From DATKRB01 sp036501425 (GTDB lineage Bacteria > Actinomycetota > Acidimicrobiia > Acidimicrobiales > RAAP-2), in assembly GCA_036501425.1 (NCBI GenBank), contig DASYAI010000016.1, positions 1-64,000 on the forward strand: a DNA stretch of 64,000 nt, in the 5' to 3' direction. Below the pieces are notes generated by a model, which ran no database searches, was not told the DNA's origin, and saw only the letters and a list, made by a program, of their open reading frames with translations. Made by a program: the position numbers and the translations under genes. The first letter of the stretch is position 1. The number at the start of each line of letters is the position of its first letter. This document shows, piece after piece, positions 1 through 7,844 of the stretch.

Positions 1-340
1 CCAGGTGCCCGCGGTGGGCCGAGGTCAGGTACCAGGCAACGCCCCCCATCAGCAGCGCGTCGGTCACCCGGTCGGTCACCGAGTCGAAGAAGGCACCCCG
101 GGCCGAGGCGGTGCCGGCGGCCTTGGCCACCGGTCCGTCGAGCAGGTCGTGGGCGCCGGTCGCCGCGAGCAGCACGATGGCGATGTGCAGGTGACCCGAG
201 GCGACCGCAACGGCGGTCGCGGTGGCGGTGAGCAATCCGGTCGCCGTCAGGACGTCGGCGGTGACTCCCCACCGGTGCAGCGCCCGACCGGCGGGCTCAG
301 TCGTACGATCGACTGCCTCCCGCCAGCGACCATCGAACAT
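1..340 (-). CDS. pgsA: CDP-alcohol phosphatidyltransferase (phosphatidylinositol phosphate synthase type), 3' end outside window
   Basis: Reading leftward from an ATG at 338-340, about 113 codons are visible before the window ends, with no stop. The segment DLLDGPVAKAAG followed by GAFFDSVTD fits the CDP-alcohol phosphotransferase signature D-x2-DG-x2-A-[RK]-x8-G-x3-D-x3-D, with Lys in place of the usual Arg. Hydrophobic segments surround it, as in this integral membrane family. A GAGGAG Shine-Dalgarno lies about 5 bases before the ATG, which supports this start. The family transfers a phospho-alcohol from a CDP-lipid. In mycobacteria the homologue pgsA1 (phosphatidylinositol phosphate synthase) sits next to a HIT gene and thrS, as here, so that role is likely. 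The context supports it, but the alcohol substrate is inferred. The 3' part cannot be assessed. Confidence 0.85.
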   Translation of the reverse strand, partial: MFDGRWREAVDRTTEPAGRALHRWGVTADVLTATGLLTATATAVAVASGHLHIAIVLLAATGAHDLLDGPVAKAAGTASARGAFFDSVTDRVTDALLMGGVAWYLTSAHRGHL

Positions 341-602
341 CCGCGCTCCTCGGGTCGACCCATCGGTCGTGCGAAGGCCAGCCGACGACCCGCGCGGCGC
401 CGGCTGCTGCCCGTCGACCTCACCCGGATCGTACCATCCGTTCCCCCTGGCCAGTGCCCGGCCGGAACCGCCGCCCGCTCCGCCGGTGGGCTCTGCGGTG
501 CTCGACCGAGCGCACTGTCCCCCGCCGCTCGGGCGCACCTAAGCTCGGACCGGCAGAACACCGGCGGGGGGCCCGAACCGGTCGTTTTCAGGGAGGTGCC
601 GA

Positions 603-2642
603 GTGTCGAACGTGTCGACCTCGAATATCCGCAACGTCGCTCTGGTCGGGCACCACGGGGCGGGCAAGACCACCCTGGCCGAGTCGCTCCTCGTTGCCTC
701 CGGGTCGCTGGAACGGGCGGGCTCGATCGAGCGGGGGTCCACGGTCTGCGACTTCGAGCCCGAAGAGATCTCGCGGCAGCTGTCGATCTCCCTGGCCATC
801 GCCCCCATGTGGGTCGACGAGGTCAAGGTGAACCTGCTCGACGTGCCCGGCTACGCCGACTTCGCGGTCGACCTCGGCGAGGCCCTGGCGGCGGTCGACC
901 TGGCCGTGATCGTGGTGAGCGCCACCGACGGGGTGCAGGCCCAGACCGAGGACGCCTGGCGGGCCGCCGCCGAGCTGGGCCTGCCCCGGGTGGTGGTCAT
1001 CAACAAGCTCGACCGCGAGCGGGCCGACTTCGACCGGGCCCTGGCCGACATCCGGAGCCGCTTCGGCGCCGGCGTGGCGCCCGTCGAGCTGCCGATCGGG
1101 TCCGAGCAGGGATTTTGCGGCGTCATCGACCTCTTCGACGACACCGCCACCACCTACGGTCCCCCGCCCGCCTCGGGTCCGCGGTCGGCGACGACCGGTC
1201 CGATCCCCGAGGACCTGGCGGCGAGCGAGCACGTGGTCCACGAGCAGCTGGTCGAAGGGATCGTGGTCGGCGACGACGAGCTGACGGCCCGCTACCTCGA
1301 CGGCGAGACGATCCCCCGCCACGAGCTCGAGGAGAGCCTCGCGTCGGGGGTCGCCGCGGGGGCGGTCTTTCCGGTCCTGTGCTGCTCGGGGCTGTCGGGC
1401 GTCGGGGTGGATCGCCTGGCCCGCCTGCTCGTCGAGCTCTGCCCCTCGCCGGACCGGCGCCCACCGGTCACCGTCACGGCGGGCGACACCCTCCAAGAGG
1501 TGCCGTGCGATCCGGGGGGCCAGCCGCTCCTGGCCGTGTGCAAGGTGCTGGCCGACCAGCACACCGGCCGAATCGCCCTGGCCAAGGTGCTCTCCGGGGT
1601 CATCCAGCCCGACGAGGTGCTGGTCAACACCCGGACCCGGGCCGACGAGCGGCTGCACCTCCTCGAGCAGCTCCGGGGGAAGGAGGTCTCGCCGGTGAGC
1701 GAGGCCGTGGCGGGGGACTTCGTGGCGCTGCGCCGGCTCAACGGCACCCTGCCGGGCGACACGCTGGCCCCGAAGGGCATGCCGGTCGCGGTGGCCCGTC
1801 CCGGCACCGACCCCCCGCCCCTGTCGATCGCCATCCGGCCGGCGTCCCATACCGACGAGGACAAGCTCATGTCGGCGCTCCAGCGGCTCTGCGAGGAGGA
1901 TCCCGCCCTCGCGGTGCGCCGGGACGACGAGACCCATCAGACGGTCCTCGGGGTGTCGGGCGAGGTGCACGGTGCCGTCACGCTCGAGCGGCTGGCTCGC
2001 CGTTACCACGTGACCGTGGAGCGGGAGGACCTGGCGGTCGCCTACCGCGAGACCATCGCCTCCCCCGCCGAGACCCAAGAGACCTACAAGAAGCAGACCG
2101 GGGGGCACGGCCAGTACGCCGTCGTGCGGCTGCGGGTCGAGCCGCTGGGGCGCGGCGAGGGCTTCACCTTCCACGACGAGGTGGTCGGCGGTGCCATCCC
2201 CCGCCAGTACCTGCCGGCGGTCGAGAAGGGGGTCCGTGAGGCGATGGCCCACGGCGGGCCCCACGGGTACCCGGTGGTCGACGTGGCGGTGACCTGTGAC
2301 GACGGCAAGCACCACCCGGTCGACTCGTCGGAGATGAGCTTCAAGACGGCCGGGTCCCTGGCGTTCAACGCCGCGCTGCGCAAGGCGGGGTCGGTGGTGC
2401 TCGAACCGATCTCTCGCGTCGAGGTGACCGTGCCCGGCGAGGCGCAGGGCGAGGTCTTGGGCGACCTTCACGCCCGACGGGGGCGGGTGCAGGGCACCCA
2501 GGGTGCGGCGGGCGACCTCCAGACGATCGTGGCGCTGGTCCCGACGGCAGAGCTGGTCCGCTACGCGGCGGACCTGCGGGCGATCACCGGCGGTCGGGGC
2601 CGGTTCCGCGCCACCCACGACCACTACGACGTGGTGCCCTGA
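603..2642 (+). CDS. Elongation factor G-like GTPase (FusA2-type)
   Basis: The product is 679 aa, a translational-GTPase family protein of EF-G architecture. The P-loop GHHGAGKT is at residues 16-23, the G3 motif is DVPGYADF, the G4 motif is NKLD, and a GHGQYAVV segment marks domain IV near residue 500. The G1 sequence is not the AHIDAGKT of canonical EF-G, which fits the EF-G-like paralogues of actinobacteria whose function is unclear, rather than the ribosomal translocase. The GTG start at 603 has a GGGAGG ribosome site. The gene runs opposite to its neighbours and splits the pgsA-HIT linkage. Its last 19 bases overlap the HIT gene tail to tail. No partner gene suggests a specific job. Confidence 0.88.
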   Translation: MSNVSTSNIRNVALVGHHGAGKTTLAESLLVASGSLERAGSIERGSTVCDFEPEEISRQLSISLAIAPMWVDEVKVNLLDVPGYADFAVDLGEALAAVDLAVIVVSATDGVQAQTEDAWRAAAELGLPRVVVINKLDRERADFDRALADIRSRFGAGVAPVELPIGSEQGFCGVIDLFDDTATTYGPPPASGPRSATTGPIPEDLAASEHVVHEQLVEGIVVGDDELTARYLDGETIPRHELEESLASGVAAGAVFPVLCCSGLSGVGVDRLARLLVELCPSPDRRPPVTVTAGDTLQEVPCDPGGQPLLAVCKVLADQHTGRIALAKVLSGVIQPDEVLVNTRTRADERLHLLEQLRGKEVSPVSEAVAGDFVALRRLNGTLPGDTLAPKGMPVAVARPGTDPPPLSIAIRPASHTDEDKLMSALQRLCEEDPALAVRRDDETHQTVLGVSGEVHGAVTLERLARRYHVTVEREDLAVAYRETIASPAETQETYKKQTGGHGQYAVVRLRVEPLGRGEGFTFHDEVVGGAIPRQYLPAVEKGVREAMAHGGPHGYPVVDVAVTCDDGKHHPVDSSEMSFKTAGSLAFNAALRKAGSVVLEPISRVEVTVPGEAQGEVLGDLHARRGRVQGTQGAAGDLQTIVALVPTAELVRYAADLRAITGGRGRFRATHDHYDVVP

Positions 2643-3163
2643 GGCTCCTGGGCCGGGTCGGGCCACCGGGCGGACAACGCCCGCCACGAGTCGAGGAGGG
2701 ATTGCGGCAGCACCCGGACCCCGGCCACGGTCGTCATGAAGTTGGTGTCCCCCGACCACCTGGGCACCACGTGGAGGTGCAGATGCCGGGGGATGCCGGC
2801 ACCCGCCGCTCGCCCCAGATTGGCGCCGACGTTGACCCCGTCGGGCTGATAGGCGCGCTCGATGCCGGCCACCGCGGTGCGCAAGGCGTCCCAGAGGGCG
2901 GCACCCTCCTCGCGCCCGAGCTCGGCAAGTTCGGCGACGTGGCGCTCGGGCACCACCAGCAGGTGGCCGCTGGCGTAGGGATAGCGGTTGAGCACGGTGA
3001 AGACGCCGTCGGCCCGGGCCAGCACACCCGTCTCCGCCGCCGGCGGCCCGCTGGCGGCCAGGCGGCAGAACACACAGGTCCCGTCCTCGCGGGCCCGCTC
3101 GGCGGTGGTCGCCGCCTCCACGTAGTCCATCCTCCAACCGGCCCACAGCTGGTCGAGGCTCAC
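2624..3163 (-). CDS. HIT family nucleotide-binding protein
   Basis: The product is 179 aa with the histidine triad HLHLHVV (HxHxH) near residue 140 and a CVFC metal-binding pair near residue 30, both usual for bacterial HIT hydrolases (Fhit/AP4A phosphorylase-like). HIT proteins hydrolyse or transfer nucleoside phosphates. The exact substrate is unknown. The GTG start at 3161-3163 overlaps the thrS stop (GTGA, 3160-3163), so translation is probably coupled to thrS. The thrS-HIT-pgsA order is conserved in mycobacteria. Here the EF-G-like gene lies between HIT and pgsA. Confidence in the family is high. Confidence 0.92.
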   Translation of the reverse strand: MSLDQLWAGWRMDYVEAATTAERAREDGTCVFCRLAASGPPAAETGVLARADGVFTVLNRYPYASGHLLVVPERHVAELAELGREEGAALWDALRTAVAGIERAYQPDGVNVGANLGRAAGAGIPRHLHLHVVPRWSGDTNFMTTVAGVRVLPQSLLDSWRALSARWPDPAQEPQGTTS

Positions 3164-5154
3164 CCGGTGCGCACCTCGGGCGAGCCGTGGGCCGCCACCT
3201 CGCCCGTGACCTCCTCGACGAAGGCGTGCCGGTCCACCCCACGCTCGGGGCGGTCCGAACCGCGGCGGTTGACCCCGAGCGTCCCGGCGGCCACGTCCTC
3301 GGGGCCGACCACCACCACGTAGGGCAGCTTGTCGAGCTTGGCCCGCCGGATGCGCCCCGCGAGCGGCGCATCGGCCCCGCTCACCCCTACCCGCAGCCCG
3401 GCCGCCGCCAGCTCGGCGCGCACCTGCTCGGCGTAGCCGTGGTCGTCGTCGCGCACCGGCAGGACCCGGACCTGCTGGGGCGCGAGCCAGGTGGGAAGGG
3501 CACCGGCGTAGTGCTCGATCAGCAGCGCCATGAAGCGCTCGATGGTGCCGAAGAGCGCACGGTGGATCATCACCGGCCGGTGCCGGGCGTTGTCGGCGCC
3601 GACGAACTCCAGCCCGAAGCGCTGTGGGAGCTGGAAGTCCAGCTGGATGGTCGACATCTGGTGGGTGCGACCGATGGCGTCGCGCGCCTGCACCGAGATC
3701 TTCGGTCCGTAGAAGGCGCCGCCCCCCACGTCGTGGACCAGCTCGAGGTCCTGCCGGGCGGCGACGGCGGAGAGCACCTCGGTGGCCTCGGCCCACTCGT
3801 CGTCCGTGCCGACGGCCTTCTCCTCGGGACGGGTGGAGAGCTCGAGATAGAAGTCCTCGAGCCCAAACTGCCCCAGGAGGTCCAAGACGAAGTCCAGCGC
3901 CCGACCCAGCTCGTCGCTCACCTGGTCCGGGCGGCAGAAGATGTGCGCGTCGTCCTGGGTCATGCCCCGCACGCGGGTCAGGCCGTGCACCACGCCCGAC
4001 TTCTCGTAGCGGTAGACCGTGCCAAACTCGAACAGCCGCATCGGCAGCTCGCGGTACGAGCGCTGCCGGCTCCGGTAGACGAGGATGTGGAACGGGCAGT
4101 TCATCGGCTTCAGGTAGTACTGCTGCCCCCCGTCGAGCTCCATGGGCGGGTACATGGAATCGGCGAACCAGTCGAGGTGTCCCGAAGTCTCGAACAGGTC
4201 ACCCTTCGTGATGTGGGGGGAGGTGACGAAGTCGTAGCCGGCCTCGACGTGCCGTTGGCGCGAGTAGTCCTCCATGACCCGACGCACCGTGCCTCCGTTG
4301 GGATGGAAGACGGCGAGCCCGGGACCGATCTCGTCGGGGAAGGAGAACAGGTCCAGCTCGAGGCCGAGCTTGCGGTGGTCCCGCCGCTCCGCCTCCTCGA
4401 GCCGGTGCAGGTGGGCCGCCAGGGCCTTGTCCGACTCCCAGGCGGTGCCGTAGATGCGCTGGAGCTGCGGGCGCTTCTCGTCGCCGCGCCAGTAGGCCCC
4501 GGCCATGCGCATCAGCTTGAAGTGCCCCAGTCGTCTGGTGGACGGGACGTGTGGGCCCCGGCACAGGTCGGTGAAGCGGTCCGAGTTCCAATAGGTCGAC
4601 ACCTCGGCGCCCGCTCCGGCGGGCCGGGCCGCGTCGACCTCGTCCGCCCCGGCGGCGACCCGTTCGATGATCTCGAGCTTGAAGGGCTGGTCCTCGAAGA
4701 GGAGCTTGCCCTCGCCGATCGAGTGCTCGTGGCGGACGAACGGCTGGTCCTCTCCGATGATCTCGCGCATGGTGGCGTCGATCGCGGCCAGGTCCTCCTC
4801 GCGGAAGCGGGCGCCACCGGGCAGCTCGAAGTCGTAGTAGAAGCCGTCTTCGATCACCGGTCCGATGGCGTAGTGGGCCCCGGGCCACAGCCGGAGGACC
4901 GCCTGGGCGAGGACGTGGGCGGTCGAATGGCGCAGGACCGCACGCCCGGCGTCGCTGTCGGCGGTGATCACGGCCACCCGGTCGCCGTCGGACAGCTCGG
5001 CCGACAGGTCCACCTGGCGCTCCCCGATCACCCCGGCGACCGCGGCGTCGCCCAGGCGTCGTCCCACCGCGTACGCCAGGTCGCCAACCGTCGACCCTGC
5101 CGGTAGCTGCTTGCTCGAGCCATCGGGCAACGTGACCGTGACGACCCCTGCCAT
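3160..5154 (-). CDS. thrS: Threonine-tRNA ligase
   Basis: The product is 664 aa, slightly short for the family but complete. It starts with a TGS domain (residues 1-65, VTVTLPDGSSKQL), then the tRNA editing domain (about 65-240), the class II catalytic core with MNCPFHILVY carrying the zinc-ligand Cys, motif 3 around RPVMIHRALFGTIERF, and a C-terminal anticodon-binding domain. It charges tRNA-Thr with threonine in the cytoplasm. The ATG at 5152-5154 was chosen because GGAGGGAG precedes it by four bases and the TGS domain begins there, although the frame stays open further upstream. mshC ends 23 bp upstream and HIT overlaps the stop, so this is one operon. Confidence 0.97.
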   Translation of the reverse strand: MAGVVTVTLPDGSSKQLPAGSTVGDLAYAVGRRLGDAAVAGVIGERQVDLSAELSDGDRVAVITADSDAGRAVLRHSTAHVLAQAVLRLWPGAHYAIGPVIEDGFYYDFELPGGARFREEDLAAIDATMREIIGEDQPFVRHEHSIGEGKLLFEDQPFKLEIIERVAAGADEVDAARPAGAGAEVSTYWNSDRFTDLCRGPHVPSTRRLGHFKLMRMAGAYWRGDEKRPQLQRIYGTAWESDKALAAHLHRLEEAERRDHRKLGLELDLFSFPDEIGPGLAVFHPNGGTVRRVMEDYSRQRHVEAGYDFVTSPHITKGDLFETSGHLDWFADSMYPPMELDGGQQYYLKPMNCPFHILVYRSRQRSYRELPMRLFEFGTVYRYEKSGVVHGLTRVRGMTQDDAHIFCRPDQVSDELGRALDFVLDLLGQFGLEDFYLELSTRPEEKAVGTDDEWAEATEVLSAVAARQDLELVHDVGGGAFYGPKISVQARDAIGRTHQMSTIQLDFQLPQRFGLEFVGADNARHRPVMIHRALFGTIERFMALLIEHYAGALPTWLAPQQVRVLPVRDDDHGYAEQVRAELAAAGLRVGVSGADAPLAGRIRRAKLDKLPYVVVVGPEDVAAGTLGVNRRGSDRPERGVDRHAFVEEVTGEVAAHGSPEVRTG

Positions 5155-5177
5155 TCGACTCCCTCCGCTCGTGACCT

Positions 5178-6305
5178 TCAAAGGGTAACGCCGAGCAGTG
5201 CCGCCGCTGCCCCGACGCCGCGGCCCAGCCGGGCCTGCTCGTCGATGGCGTGCAGCGCCCCCGGAGCGTCGAGGTCGTCGTCGAGGTGCCGGCGGGCCGC
5301 GTCGAGCGCCGGTTCGCCGCCCGATGGGCCGCGCTCGGCGGCGGCGCGCCAGAGCGCCAGTCGCTCCGCGGCGACGGGCAGGTCGTCGGGGCTCCACGAC
5401 CAGTCGTGGCGGTAGTGATGCGACAGCAGCGCCAGGCGGATCGCCATGGGCTCCCACTCCTTGCAGAGCTCGCCCACGAAGAGCAGGTTCCCGAGGGACT
5501 TGGACATCTTGACCCCGTCGAGCCCGACCAGGCCGACGTGGAGCCAATGGCGGACGAACGGCACGCCGGTGACCGACTCGGACTGCGCCGTCTCGCACTC
5601 GTGGTGCGGGAACACCAGGTCCCGACCCCCGCCGTGCACATCGATGGTGGGCCCGAGCTCGCGCATGGCGAGGGCCGAGCACTCGATGTGCCACCCCGGC
5701 CGGCCCGGGCCCCAGCGTGACTCCCAGGCCGGCTCGTCGGGCAGCGAGGGCTGCCACAGGACGAAGTCGAGCGGGTCGCGCTTGAGCGGGTCGTCGGGGT
5801 TCCCGCCGTGCTCGGCGGCCAGCCGGAGCATCTCGTCCCGGTGCAGCCGGCTCAGGGCACCGAAGCGCTCGAAGGTCGAGACGTCGAAGTAGACGGCACC
5901 GCCCGCTCGGTAGGCGTGCCCGGCGTCCAGGGCGGAGCCGACGAGCGAGAGGATGTCGGGGATGGCCGACGTGGCCCGCGGGGAGGACCAGACCGGCAAC
6001 AGCCGCAGGAGGTTCATCTCGGCGTCGAAGCGGGCCAGCTCTTCGGCCGCCAGGTCCAGGTAATGCACCCCCAGCTCGCGTGCCTTGCGCAGGATGTCGT
6101 CGTCGACGTCGGTGACATTGCGCACGCAGCGAGTCTCGTGGCCCAGGTCTCGAAGCCGCCGCTGGAGGACGTCGAACGTCAAGTAGACGGCGGCGTGGCC
6201 GAGGTGGGAGCTGTCGTAAGGGGTGATGCCGCAGCTGTAGAGGGTCACCACCGGGCCGGGCTCGAAGGCCACGACGGCATCTCGGGCGGTGTCGTACAGC
6301 CGCAT
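5178..6305 (-). CDS. mshC: L-cysteine:1D-myo-inositol 2-amino-2-deoxy-alpha-D-glucopyranoside ligase (mycothiol synthesis)
   Basis: The product is 375 aa and cysteinyl-tRNA-synthetase-like. It joins cysteine to GlcN-Ins with ATP in the third step of mycothiol synthesis. The motif CGITPYDSSHLGHA at residues 25-38, with zinc-ligand Cys25 and the HLGH signature, is the MshC form (true CysS has a different context). GWHIECSA and a KMSKS loop follow. It lacks the long C-terminal tRNA-binding region of CysS. The family is usually about 410 aa, so this one is a little short. It lies 25 bp downstream of npdG and 23 bp upstream of thrS. A divergent CysS is the alternative, but the motif context argues for MshC. 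Confidence 0.88.
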   Translation of the reverse strand: MRLYDTARDAVVAFEPGPVVTLYSCGITPYDSSHLGHAAVYLTFDVLQRRLRDLGHETRCVRNVTDVDDDILRKARELGVHYLDLAAEELARFDAEMNLLRLLPVWSSPRATSAIPDILSLVGSALDAGHAYRAGGAVYFDVSTFERFGALSRLHRDEMLRLAAEHGGNPDDPLKRDPLDFVLWQPSLPDEPAWESRWGPGRPGWHIECSALAMRELGPTIDVHGGGRDLVFPHHECETAQSESVTGVPFVRHWLHVGLVGLDGVKMSKSLGNLLFVGELCKEWEPMAIRLALLSHHYRHDWSWSPDDLPVAAERLALWRAAAERGPSGGEPALDAARRHLDDDLDAPGALHAIDEQARLGRGVGAAAALLGVTL

Positions 6306-6330
6306 CAGCCCGCGGCGCCCGATGGCGACA

Positions 6331-6981
6331 TCAGATGCCGGCGAGGCGCAACGTGCTGTGGGCGCGATGCCGGATGTTCAAGGTGATGCACACCGCGGTG
6401 AACGCCTCGATGGCGACCGCCTGGTTCAGGCTTCCGGCGTCGAGGCCCCGCAACCCGTCCATGGGCTCGATCATCGCCAGCGTCTGGGCGGTGGCCTGCG
6501 GATCGTCCGAGCACACCAGCACGTCGGACTGGAGCCCCGAGTCCAGGTCGATCATGTCCGCCGCCGGCAGGTGGTGGAACGCCGCCGCCACCGCAGCGCC
6601 CGGCAGCACGGCTTGGATGGCGGCGGCCATCGACCCCCGCGGCGGGATCAGTGCCAGCATCTCGCGGCCGTCCTTGGCGAGCGCGTTGACCATCGACACC
6701 ACCACCTTGCCGGCGAGCGCTCCGACCAAGGGGCGGACCGTCGCGGTGGCGCTGTCCCACGGGGTGGCGACCACGACCACCTCGGCGGCGGCGGCGCCGG
6801 CGTTGTCCGCACCGTCGATCCGGAGCTCGTGATCGGGCCACGCGGCGACGACCTCGCTCGCCACCGCGGTGGCCCGCTCGGCGTCGCGCGATCCGAGCGT
6901 CACCGCCGATCCGGCCGCCGCCAGTCTCGTCGCCAGCCCCCGGCCGGCCGGTCCCGTCCCTCCAAGGATTCCCACATGCAC
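6331..6981 (-). CDS. npdG: NADPH-dependent F420 reductase
   Basis: The product is 216 aa, an F420:NADP oxidoreductase that moves hydride between reduced coenzyme F420 and NADP. A Rossmann nucleotide fold starts at once with GILGGTGPAGRGLATRLAAAG at residues 4-24. SRDAERA after the second strand is the NADP-phosphate-binding segment. FHHLP near residue 140 and the length also match the family. The ATG at 6979-6981 is the only good start. It is the first gene of the leftward set npdG-mshC-thrS-HIT, so F420 and mycothiol redox functions are transcribed with translation genes. Confidence 0.9.
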   Translation of the reverse strand: MHVGILGGTGPAGRGLATRLAAAGSAVTLGSRDAERATAVASEVVAAWPDHELRIDGADNAGAAAAEVVVVATPWDSATATVRPLVGALAGKVVVSMVNALAKDGREMLALIPPRGSMAAAIQAVLPGAAVAAAFHHLPAADMIDLDSGLQSDVLVCSDDPQATAQTLAMIEPMDGLRGLDAGSLNQAVAIEAFTAVCITLNIRHRAHSTLRLAGI

Positions 6982-7055
6982 GGCATCACTGTCGCACAGC
7001 TGACGGGACCACCGAGGACCCGGGGTCCAGGTGGGCCATCATCTAGCCTGCCCAC

Positions 7056-7838
7056 ATGGGAATTCTCTCCGGCAAGCGCCTCCTCGTCACGGGCGTCCTG
7101 AACGACGAGTCGCTGGCGTTCGCAGTGGCCCGGCTCGCCCAGTCCGAAGGGGCCGAGATCGTGTTGTCAGGTGCGGGGCGGGGCCTCTCGATCACCCGTC
7201 GCACCGCCCGCAAGCTGCCCAGCGAGCCCGAGGTGCTCGAGATCGACGTCACCGCGCCGGCGCAGCTGGCGGCGGCGGCGGCGGCGCTCGGCGAGCGGTG
7301 GGGTCGGCTCGACGGGCTGCTCCATGCGGTGGGGTACGCGCCGCCCAGCTGCCTCGGCTCAGGCATGCTGGAGGCGGGCTGGGAGGACGTCTCGACCGCC
7401 CTGCAGGTCTCCGCCTACTCCTTGAAGGCCCTGGTCGAGCACTTCAGGCCACTGCTCGAGGTCGCGGGGGCCGAGGGCGGAGCCTCGGTGGTGGGGCTCG
7501 ACTTCGACGCCACCGTGGCATGGCCCCAGTACGACTGGATGGGCGTCGCCAAGGCCGCGCTCGAGTCGCTCGGGCGGTACCTCGCCCGCGAGCTCGGACC
7601 CCGGGGCATCCGGGTCAACATGGTCACCGCCGGCCCGGTGCGGACCATGGCGGCCAAAAACATCCCCGGGTTCGGCGCGTTCGAGAGCACCTGGTCCCAT
7701 CGGGCACCCCTGGGCTGGGACGTGACGGACCGCGAGCCGGTCGCCCGGGCCTGCGTCGCCCTCTTTTCGGATTGGTTCCCCAAGACGACGGGCGAGATGG
7801 TGCACGTCGACGGCGGGGTCCACGCGGTGGGTGCCTGA
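7056..7838 (+). CDS. fabI: Enoyl-[acyl-carrier-protein] reductase (NADH), InhA/FabI type
   Basis: The product is 260 aa, a short-chain dehydrogenase-like enzyme that reduces enoyl-ACP in type II fatty acid synthesis. It starts MGILSGKRLLVTGV with the divergent SDR cofactor loop of FabI/InhA. The catalytic segment YDWMGVAKAALE (Tyr and Lys six residues apart) is nearly the same as that of mycobacterial InhA. The length is close to that of InhA (269 aa). The ATG at 7056 faces npdG with a 74 bp divergent spacer. No partner fatty acid synthesis gene is adjacent. Confidence 0.95.
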   Translation: MGILSGKRLLVTGVLNDESLAFAVARLAQSEGAEIVLSGAGRGLSITRRTARKLPSEPEVLEIDVTAPAQLAAAAAALGERWGRLDGLLHAVGYAPPSCLGSGMLEAGWEDVSTALQVSAYSLKALVEHFRPLLEVAGAEGGASVVGLDFDATVAWPQYDWMGVAKAALESLGRYLARELGPRGIRVNMVTAGPVRTMAAKNIPGFGAFESTWSHRAPLGWDVTDREPVARACVALFSDWFPKTTGEMVHVDGGVHAVGA

Positions 7839-7844
7839 GATCGC

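Noticed and set aside
588..3371. Very long minus-strand open frame (over 900 codons) across the EF-G-like gene
   Set aside because: It is antisense to a clear GTPase gene, rich in Arg, Gly and Pro, and has no recognisable motif. Such frames are a by-product of high GC content.
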